From: Bacteroidales bacterium
GTDB lineage: Bacteria > Bacteroidota > Bacteroidia > Bacteroidales > UBA932
Assembly (NCBI GenBank): GCA_017395045.1
Contig: JAFPWG010000023.1
Coordinates: forward strand, 1 to 55,679
Length of the DNA: 55,679 nt
Direction: 5' to 3'
Shown here: positions 50,125-55,679 of the stretch, piece after piece
How the letters are laid out: every line of letters begins with the position of its first letter
Numbering within the stretch: position 1 is the first letter of the stretch
The notes under the pieces: generated by a model
What the model was told of the DNA's origin: nothing
Database searches by the model: none
What the model saw: only the letters and a program-made list of their open reading frames with translations
Program-made: the position numbers and the translations under genes

Positions 50125-52584
50125 TTAACGCTGCTTGTCACCCCAAGTGAATACACTCTTATCGGAAGCCTTGTCGGACCAGTACCATTCATCGTAAACA
50201 CATCTGGCAAATGCAGTAGTTGCTGTGGTAGGAGAAACTGTACCGTTACTATTAACCGTTACAGCTTGTTGAGCGCTCCAATAGGTTCCGTCAACATTAA
50301 ACAATCTTGGAATAAAACCTTTGGCAGAGAGAGTCGTGATGTACTCTAGTTCAGCCTGGGTGGGAAGACGCCAGCGACCTGCGGGATAACCATCTTCTTG
50401 GTACGCAGCGCAACGTCTCTGTGCTTGTTCTTTGCTTTTAGCATTACCAAATCTTCCGTAAGATGATACTATTCTATATGAAGGTGCAACAACAGTCCTT
50501 CCAGCCGTACTTCCATCAGTAGGATAGTAGTATCTCAAGGTCCTTTCTCCTCCCTCAATTGCTTGAGCAGTAGCAAAAGTGTATTCGAGATTATTGATTT
50601 CGACTGTTCTCGGGTCTCCAATCACATATCCTAAAGAAGCATCGATAAGAGATGTGTTGATGACATACATGTTCGGGTTGGCAGATCCTACAGTTCCTCC
50701 AGGGTATAAACCTCCGGTGTAATTCCAGTTTGCTGCATTGGTATTCTGTTGATTGTTTACATAAACATATCCTCTATTGGAGTCTCTTTCTGCATTAGTC
50801 GTACCCTCCGTATAGTTGGAATTCAATTGGGCGGTGATATACATTGCCGGATATTGGGTAATCGTTACGGTCCGGTCGAAAGAGGTATCATCACCTGCCG
50901 CATCCAAGTGTAGTCTAATGACATAAACATAAGGCGCGGCATCGAATCTGGTAATGGGGGTCACGGTAATGTCGTTAATCAGCGCGTGATTGATCTTTAC
51001 ATAGGAAGACTCGTCGGGAATGGTAACCCACTTCTCAATCTGTGCAGCCGTAAATCCTTTCCTGTTCAGCAAAGCCTGGTCCGTTGTGACCTCATTGTTT
51101 TGCATGAAATAGTCTTTGGATGAAGTCTCAGCACTATAATTCCATTGATAGATTTCCTCGACAATAGGAGTGACCGTGCCGGAAGAAACGAAAGCGATGT
51201 CGATCTCGTCCACATACATGTTATACTCATCCTTCGGGATATCCAGGGAGATGTAACGGCCGGTGGCCACGTTGGAGGAGACAGGGGCCTTCGTGAGCCA
51301 GTCCTTCACGACGTATTCCTCACCGATGATCTTGATTTCCTTGTCGGAGCCGATGATATTCACGTTCACGTGGAACTCGTAGATGTAGTTGGGGTCGCAG
51401 ATGGTCTCGCGCGGAAGGACGATCTTGTAGTAGACTTCCTTCTGCTTGTACATCTGCCAGCTAGGGCTCGTGGGATCGACAGTCGCAGGAGCGGTACCCT
51501 CGCCGACCCACTTGTAACCATACCAGGGCAGGACGAGTTTCAGGTAAGGCTGGTTGTCGTCACCCTCCTCCATCTGGATGGGATAGGTGTAATAATGGGC
51601 CGTCCTTACTCCGTCGACTTCCGGGATATCATTCATGTAATCATAGGAATACTCGAAGATGTCACGGGTTCCGTCACCGCCCGGCTGGGGCCTCGTGCAG
51701 GTCGCCCAGGAATCGGCAACGAGGTCGCGGGTCAGCGGGCCGCCGAGGGTGGTGTGCTCGATGGCGTTGGAGAGATAGACGCGGGTCTCTTCTCCGGAGG
51801 GCTGGGGAACCCAGTAGATGTTGCCGCTCGTCTTTTCCTCGACCACGGTTTCATATTCGAAGTCCACCGTTACCTTGGAGGCCAGACGCTTGAGCGGAAT
51901 CGTAGCATCTACGGCATAGCTTCCCGTGGCTTCGAGTTCGATCTCTTCTTCGCCGGTCATGACGAAGAACAGATCATCCGTGACGGTTTCTTCCACCTCT
52001 TCGCCTCCCTCACCCTCGCTCGTGACGGTGTAGGGGCTGGGCTGCATCACGCGGGGCCAGCGGAGTTCATAACCGGGACCGCCGTCCTTGAAGAAGGTCT
52101 CGCCGACCTCCAGGGCATGGAGGGCTTCCCAAGTCTTCGCCGTCTCAGGAATCGTCGTGTTGGGACTCTCAACGGCAGCGCCGAACTTGTCCACATAGTT
52201 CGCCACGGCGAAAACCACGGCCTTGGTAGCGCCGTCCGGGAAAATCTCGCTGAGGATACCCGGAGCGAACGTCGTCTCGTATTGTCCGGCAAGACCGCCG
52301 TCTTCAGGGGTAACAGTCCCCTTGTACACATATTCAGTCGTTCCGACCATGTTACCTTCGTCATCCACATTGTACGGGAAGATGAAGTAGTCGATCTTTT
52401 TGATCAGGTTCTCATTGTCCACACCTTCCACAGTAGTAGCACGGGTCATGTCACCGGTGGTGAACCGGATAGTGAGCCCCTCCCCGGAACGGTCGGGCTT
52501 GACGGAGTCGAACTCCGCCGTCTTCGCGCAGGACACCGCGGCGAGCGCAGCCGCCGCACAGGCAATATAGATTATCTTTTTCAT
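50125..52584 (-). CDS. Fimbrial lipoprotein with C-terminal FISUMP/DUF1566-like domain
   Basis: 819 residues from ATG 52584. ATG 52593 nine bases upstream is rejected because a GGAG lies directly against it but is well spaced for 52584. Lipobox AVSC (Cys19); MTRATTVEG with Arg48 as in the other fimbrillins. LIKKIDYFIFPYNVDDEG and LKRLASKVTVDFEYE are Mfa/FimB-type landmarks. The last 100 residues carry AGRWRLPTQAELEYI, then GTYWSAQQA and FARCVYDEWYW, the FISUMP/DUF1566 (C-type-lectin-like) pattern often found at pilus tips. The DNA from 50125 to about 51180 is much richer in A+T than the rest, so the C-terminal part may have come by recombination. A tip adhesin is inferred. Confidence 0.8.
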   Translation of the reverse strand: MKKIIYIACAAAALAAVSCAKTAEFDSVKPDRSGEGLTIRFTTGDMTRATTVEGVDNENLIKKIDYFIFPYNVDDEGNMVGTTEYVYKGTVTPEDGGLAGQYETTFAPGILSEIFPDGATKAVVFAVANYVDKFGAAVESPNTTIPETAKTWEALHALEVGETFFKDGGPGYELRWPRVMQPSPYTVTSEGEGGEEVEETVTDDLFFVMTGEEEIELEATGSYAVDATIPLKRLASKVTVDFEYETVVEEKTSGNIYWVPQPSGEETRVYLSNAIEHTTLGGPLTRDLVADSWATCTRPQPGGDGTRDIFEYSYDYMNDIPEVDGVRTAHYYTYPIQMEEGDDNQPYLKLVLPWYGYKWVGEGTAPATVDPTSPSWQMYKQKEVYYKIVLPRETICDPNYIYEFHVNVNIIGSDKEIKIIGEEYVVKDWLTKAPVSSNVATGRYISLDIPKDEYNMYVDEIDIAFVSSGTVTPIVEEIYQWNYSAETSSKDYFMQNNEVTTDQALLNRKGFTAAQIEKWVTIPDESSYVKINHALINDITVTPITRFDAAPYVYVIRLHLDAAGDDTSFDRTVTITQYPAMYITAQLNSNYTEGTTNAERDSNRGYVYVNNQQNTNAANWNYTGGLYPGGTVGSANPNMYVINTSLIDASLGYVIGDPRTVEINNLEYTFATAQAIEGGERTLRYYYPTDGSTAGRTVVAPSYRIVSSYGRFGNAKSKEQAQRRCAAYQEDGYPAGRWRLPTQAELEYITTLSAKGFIPRLFNVDGTYWSAQQAVTVNSNGTVSPTTATTAFARCVYDEWYWSDKASDKSVFTWGDKQR

Positions 52585-52599
52585 ACTTCTCATCTCCGG

Positions 52600-54117
52600 T
52601 TAGTTGGTTGCAGGAATGACAAGCGCGTAGTTCGCACGGACCTCGGAGTAGGCGCTGATCCACTCGTCGCTGCCATCCGGCTTGAACAGGATATTGATCT
52701 GGGCCTTGTGCTGGGCACCGTCCTGTTCCGCAGCGGCGGCGACCCGGAAATAGACCGTGTTGTTGGTGATGGTCTCGCCGTCCGGATCGATGGCCCGGAA
52801 ACCTACAGGGTGTTGTTCATCCTGGGGAGCTTCAGGGTTCGCTATAGTGTTGTCGTAGATCAGGATATCATAAAACTCGGGCTCCACCGTCGTCTCGCCG
52901 TAGGCGGGGATCAGTTCGATCTTGAACAGGCCGGACACCGGGTAGTTCACGGTGAAGTAACCCTGAGCGGGATAGTAGCCATCATACTGGCTCCAGGTTT
53001 CAACCTCATCTACAGTCTTGCTGACCCACGGCTTATAGTACATATTCACCGAATAGCTACTGTTATTCACCGTGTTGACAGTAGACGTAGCGCTCTCCGT
53101 AAGTTTCACCTTAGTGTTCATCCAGGTAACGTTGGACATATTGATGGAACCGGTCTCGGTGTCGATCTCGCCGGCCTCGCCGCTGTCCCACGGCTGGACG
53201 ACGAAGACCAGCCGGATGTCGGACGGCAAGATCTGAAGTTCGTAATCGTACTTCTTGCCGGCCACCCAGGTATCGGCGGGAAGGGCGACGGTCTTATCCG
53301 TATAGGTCTTACCGTTCAGGGTATAGCTGACCGTGACGGTGACGGCATCCTCGGCGAGGGCCTGGGGCCATACCAGCTGGTAGGCCTTCGCATCGGCGGC
53401 GGCCATCTTCAGGACGTCGATGGACTTCTGGGAAGCCAGGGTGGTCGCGGTGCTGATCGGGGTCGCGCTGACGAAGGAGCTGGAGGTGCTCACGGTCGGA
53501 GTCGTATACGTGACGTCAGCCGCATTATCGGCGAAGCTCACGGTGGCGCTGCCGGCGTTCGGGATGGCCGGGGCGGTGACCTTGGTCACGGAGGCCTCGA
53601 AGTCAGTGCAGTTCTTCAGGGTGATGGACACGGCGGAGAACAGGTGCTTCATGTGCAGGGCCACGGGGGTGTCCACGGTGTGGGCGGCATCGGCCTTCCA
53701 GTCGGCCGCCGTGGTGGAGAACACCTCGGAGTAGAGGAGGTCAGTCTGGTCGGCCTCGGCGGTGGTGAGGGTCTTGCTCACGGTGAGCACGTTAGCGGAC
53801 AGCGTTCCGGCGTTCTGGGTGAAGCCATAGAACTTGTGGGCGCCGGCCTTCCAGGAATAGGTGTTCTCGGAGGCGTAGTTCCAGGCGCCATCGGCATAGG
53901 CGATGACATCATCGATGTAGGAAGCGCCGTCCAGCAGATCGTAGACCTGGAAGGTCTGTGCCTGGAGGCCGGCCGCATCCTCGATGAGGGCGCGGGTCTC
54001 GACGGAGGCGGGAGCGAAGCGGATGCCGCTCTCTCCGAGGGAAACGCTTTCGGTCTTGTTGCAGGCCGTGGCGGCGAGCAGAAGGACCAGTGCGGAATAT
54101 GTAAATGCTTTCTTCAT
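52600..54117 (-). CDS. Fimbrillin family lipoprotein (pilin)
   Basis: 505 residues from ATG 54117 (a longer frame begins at 54144 but precedes the signal peptide). MKKAFTYSALVLLLAATAC gives lipobox ATAC (Cys19); VETRALIED with Arg42 is the processing point. NYASENTYSWKAGAHKFYGF, VALHMKHLFSAVSITLKNC and WVAGKKYDYELQILPSDIRL are the classic Mfa_like_1 (fimbrillin) strands. The C-terminal 150 residues (INMSNVTWMNTKVKL onwards) add a further beta domain. A probable stalk or accessory pilin of type V pili, exported as a lipoprotein and assembled after cleavage at the Arg. Confidence 0.82.
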   Translation of the reverse strand: MKKAFTYSALVLLLAATACNKTESVSLGESGIRFAPASVETRALIEDAAGLQAQTFQVYDLLDGASYIDDVIAYADGAWNYASENTYSWKAGAHKFYGFTQNAGTLSANVLTVSKTLTTAEADQTDLLYSEVFSTTAADWKADAAHTVDTPVALHMKHLFSAVSITLKNCTDFEASVTKVTAPAIPNAGSATVSFADNAADVTYTTPTVSTSSSFVSATPISTATTLASQKSIDVLKMAAADAKAYQLVWPQALAEDAVTVTVSYTLNGKTYTDKTVALPADTWVAGKKYDYELQILPSDIRLVFVVQPWDSGEAGEIDTETGSINMSNVTWMNTKVKLTESATSTVNTVNNSSYSVNMYYKPWVSKTVDEVETWSQYDGYYPAQGYFTVNYPVSGLFKIELIPAYGETTVEPEFYDILIYDNTIANPEAPQDEQHPVGFRAIDPDGETITNNTVYFRVAAAAEQDGAQHKAQINILFKPDGSDEWISAYSEVRANYALVIPATN

Positions 54118-54133
54118 AATCTCTTTCCTCCTT

Positions 54134-55249
54134 CTATTCGACAATCAAAGAGGTCGTACCGAGTTCCTCCCACTGATCGACATCCAGGATGTCGGGGGCG
54201 TAGAAGATCTTCCAGGAGCTGCCCGGAGCCTTGAGTCCGTTGATACGGACCTTCTTGCCCGCCTCGAACACGAACGGCTGGCCGTTCTTGGTGAGGCTCA
54301 CGACGCTGGTCTTGGTTCCGTCACCCTCCTTAGAAGTGAGGCGGAGTTTCAGCGCGGCCGTATTGGCCACCGGGAGAAGCAGCATCGTGAAGGTCGCACC
54401 TTCGGTCTTCGTCACTTTCACGCCGTCGCCGGCGGAGAGGGTAACGGTCTTCGAGGCGGAAGCCGTGTTCACCGCAGCAGAGGCGAGGTTGCCCGCAGTC
54501 ATCGTGAAGGGACCGGCGAGGTAGTCGTTGCTCGTTTCGTCGGCCACCAACTGAATTTCGGTGACGTCAATTTCGTCATCCAGGCTGGAGAGATTGAACT
54601 CGACGGCCGTCCACGCGGGTTTGAAGTGCAGCACCACCTGGGGCTTCGCGTCGCTCTCCTTGACACCGGTCACGGCTGCCGTCATGACGGCGGACTTGAT
54701 GTCCGGCGTATAGACGGAGTAAGTGATGGCCGCATCGCCTTCACCCACGGTCTTCGTGGTAGGAGTGCCGGTCGGCAGGGTCTGGGCGGCTTTGATGAAG
54801 TCGGCGCTCACCTGCGCGTACGTGGCGGTCTCCAGGCTGATGGGAGCCGTGGACGGATAGACACTATAGAAGGAGTAGGTCTCCTTGTCCGTCCAGCTGA
54901 GGCCGTTGGGATTCGTGTTCACCAAAGCGGCGCTGGTACCGTCGGCCTGCACGGAAACGGATTGGACAGTGTAGTCGGCCCAATGCAGGTTGGAACCGTC
55001 TCCGGTCACAGCGGCATCGGGGCTGATGATGCGGACAATGTCGCCGGTCTCCCAATTGATGGACGAATAAAGTTTGTTGTCATTGGGGTTGGTGAAGTCG
55101 TCACCGTACTGCGCACGGGTCTGAGCCCCGTTTGCGACGGATCCGAAAGTGATTTCCCCTCCCTTGCCGGCGAGACCGGTCTTGTTGCAACCACCCAGGA
55201 GTACGAGAGCTCCGAGGAGGGTGGCGATGAGAATCATTTGTTTCTTCAT
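54134..55249 (-). CDS. Fimbrillin family lipoprotein (pilin)
   Basis: 371 residues from ATG 55249. MKKQMILIATLLGALVLLGGC (Cys21) is the lipoprotein signal; AQTRAQYGDD has Arg45, which matches the known Arg46/Ala47 cut of P. gingivalis FimA. SINWETGDIVRI, TYSFYSVYP, VVLHFKPAWTAVEFNLSS and VFEAGKKVRINGL are typical fimbrillin N-terminal and central strands. It is the first fimbrillin of the operon and the most compact, so it is the best candidate for the main stalk subunit. The small peptide gene ends 17 bases before it. Confidence 0.83.
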   Translation of the reverse strand: MKKQMILIATLLGALVLLGGCNKTGLAGKGGEITFGSVANGAQTRAQYGDDFTNPNDNKLYSSINWETGDIVRIISPDAAVTGDGSNLHWADYTVQSVSVQADGTSAALVNTNPNGLSWTDKETYSFYSVYPSTAPISLETATYAQVSADFIKAAQTLPTGTPTTKTVGEGDAAITYSVYTPDIKSAVMTAAVTGVKESDAKPQVVLHFKPAWTAVEFNLSSLDDEIDVTEIQLVADETSNDYLAGPFTMTAGNLASAAVNTASASKTVTLSAGDGVKVTKTEGATFTMLLLPVANTAALKLRLTSKEGDGTKTSVVSLTKNGQPFVFEAGKKVRINGLKAPGSSWKIFYAPDILDVDQWEELGTTSLIVE

Positions 55250-55266
55250 GGTCTTTTCCTCCTTTT

Positions 55267-55455
55267 TTACTCCCACTCCCAGTTGTTGTTCCAGTCGAAG
55301 TCTTCGCTGGCAGCGTCGACTTCCATGACTTCCTGCCCGTCGGAGACGATCAGCAACGAGTCATCCACGATGGATCCTGCCAGGAAGTCCCGCTCCAGCA
55401 GGACGTCCACTTCCTTGAGGACCCTCGGGGTCTGATAGTGTTTGGCTTTAATCAT
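55267..55455 (-). CDS. 62-residue peptide upstream of fimbrillin operon
   Basis: ATG 55455. MIKAKHYQTPRVLKEVDVLL, then ERDFLAGSIVDDS and a strongly acidic, aromatic tail ending DFDWNNNWEWE. No signal peptide or known domain. The Tyr-x-x-Pro opening, the following Glu/Val/Leu run and the FLAGS-like turn match the 46-residue peptide at 47040-47180. Located between the UpxY-like gene and the first fimbrillin. It could be a regulator of the operon or a processed peptide; function unknown. Confidence 0.65.
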   Translation of the reverse strand: MIKAKHYQTPRVLKEVDVLLERDFLAGSIVDDSLLIVSDGQEVMEVDAASEDFDWNNNWEWE

Positions 55456-55460
55456 AATTT

Positions 55461-55472
55461 ATAAGTACTTAT
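55461..55472. promoter_or_regulatory. AT-rich palindrome in the UpxY-fimbrial gap
   Basis: ATAAGTACTTAT is a perfect 12-base palindrome within the strongly AT-rich 67-base gap 55456-55522, just upstream of the peptide ATG. No TAnnTTTG box is seen in the gap, so the peptide and fimbrillins are probably transcribed together with the UpxY-like gene. Operator status is speculative. Confidence 0.3.
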
Positions 55473-55522
55473 TTGTATTAATTATTTTTCCTTATTCTTA
55501 TTTATTTATCGTTTCGTTTCAA

Positions 55523-55679
55523 TCATTTCTCAATCCTCTCGAGCCAGCTTCTGGGGACGCTCGCCCTGGCGAAGAGGCAGTCCAGCAGGCTCACGACGAC
55601 GTAGTACCTGCCGTGGAACTCGACCACGTGTCCCTCGACGTCGCGGAGGGGCCCCTTGGTCACGCGGACCCGGTCCCCC
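55523..55679 (-). CDS. UpxY-type NusG-like antiterminator (C-terminus, partial)
   Basis: The minus strand from the right edge to TGA 55523 reads 51 codons: GDRVRVTKGPLRDVEGHVVE, a canonical KOW motif, followed by YYVVVSLLDCLFARASVP and a short helix LERIEK. This is the end of a NusG/UpxY protein; the NGN domain lies beyond the window. UpxY-type proteins let RNA polymerase pass early terminators at the head of long surface-polysaccharide operons in Bacteroides. Here the next genes are fimbrial. Only the C-terminus is visible, so a general NusG cannot be excluded, but NusG itself is normally followed by ribosomal protein genes. Confidence 0.8.
   Translation of the reverse strand, partial: GDRVRVTKGPLRDVEGHVVEFHGRYYVVVSLLDCLFARASVPRSWLERIEK

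Noticed and set aside
51145-54234. A 1029-codon open frame on the plus strand across the fimbrial genes
   Set aside because: Antisense to two fimbrillin genes with clear lipoprotein signals and motifs; low-complexity Val/Asp/Gly/Arg product.

Overview
The window comes from a member of the Bacteroidales with GC-rich coding DNA. The evidence is consistent across many signals: promoters of the Bacteroidetes type (TTTG, about 19 bases, TAnnTTTG), BACON and DUF4988-type surface lipoproteins, fimbrillin (type V pilin) lipoproteins, a possible type IX secretion C-terminal domain, an UpxY-type NusG paralogue and a Wza/Wzc/Wzx/Wzy polysaccharide locus. Genus cannot be fixed from the sequence alone.

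Left part (1-14280): the end of a BIG2 protein with a degenerate subtilase-like region; an AT-richer island with a helix-turn-helix protein and a candidate structured small RNA; a class II ketose-bisphosphate aldolase; then, on the minus strand, a subtilisin-like lipoprotein followed by a membrane-anchored Ntn hydrolase. Divergent from the protease is a three-gene plus-strand operon (BACON/Fn3-like lipoprotein, coiled-coil/collagen-like/LRR lipoprotein, outer-membrane barrel) closed by a strong terminator.

Middle (14293-43522): about 29 kb on the minus strand, transcribed right to left, with 26 tightly packed and often overlapping genes for a surface polysaccharide. It holds Wza, Wzc, a Wzx-type flippase, a Wzy-type polymerase, about eleven glycosyltransferases, three acyltransferases and an unusual modification block. 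That block contains an ornithine cyclodeaminase-like dehydrogenase, an ATP-grasp ligase, a DegT-type aminotransferase, a LicC-like nucleotidyltransferase, a SerB-like phosphatase, two LicD proteins flanking a GT8 and a FemAB-like protein, and a separate TagD/Gfo-Idh-MocA fusion. No initiating sugar-phosphate transferase and no common sugar-nucleotide synthesis genes are present, so these must lie elsewhere.

Right part (43561-55679): a terminator and promoter separate the polysaccharide operon from ompA and another outer-membrane barrel. Upstream is a fimbrial operon on the same strand: the C-terminus of an UpxY-like antiterminator at the window edge, a 62-residue peptide, four fimbrillin-type lipoproteins, then a hairpin-bounded cassette with a 46-residue peptide and a fifth fimbrillin-type lipoprotein. 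All five lipoproteins carry a Thr-Arg-Ala motif near residues 41-55, the region where FimA-type pilins are cut by an Arg-specific protease.

The window is therefore almost wholly devoted to the cell envelope. Many start codons were reassigned from the longest open frame, using overlap with the upstream gene, signal peptides and promoter or terminator positions.
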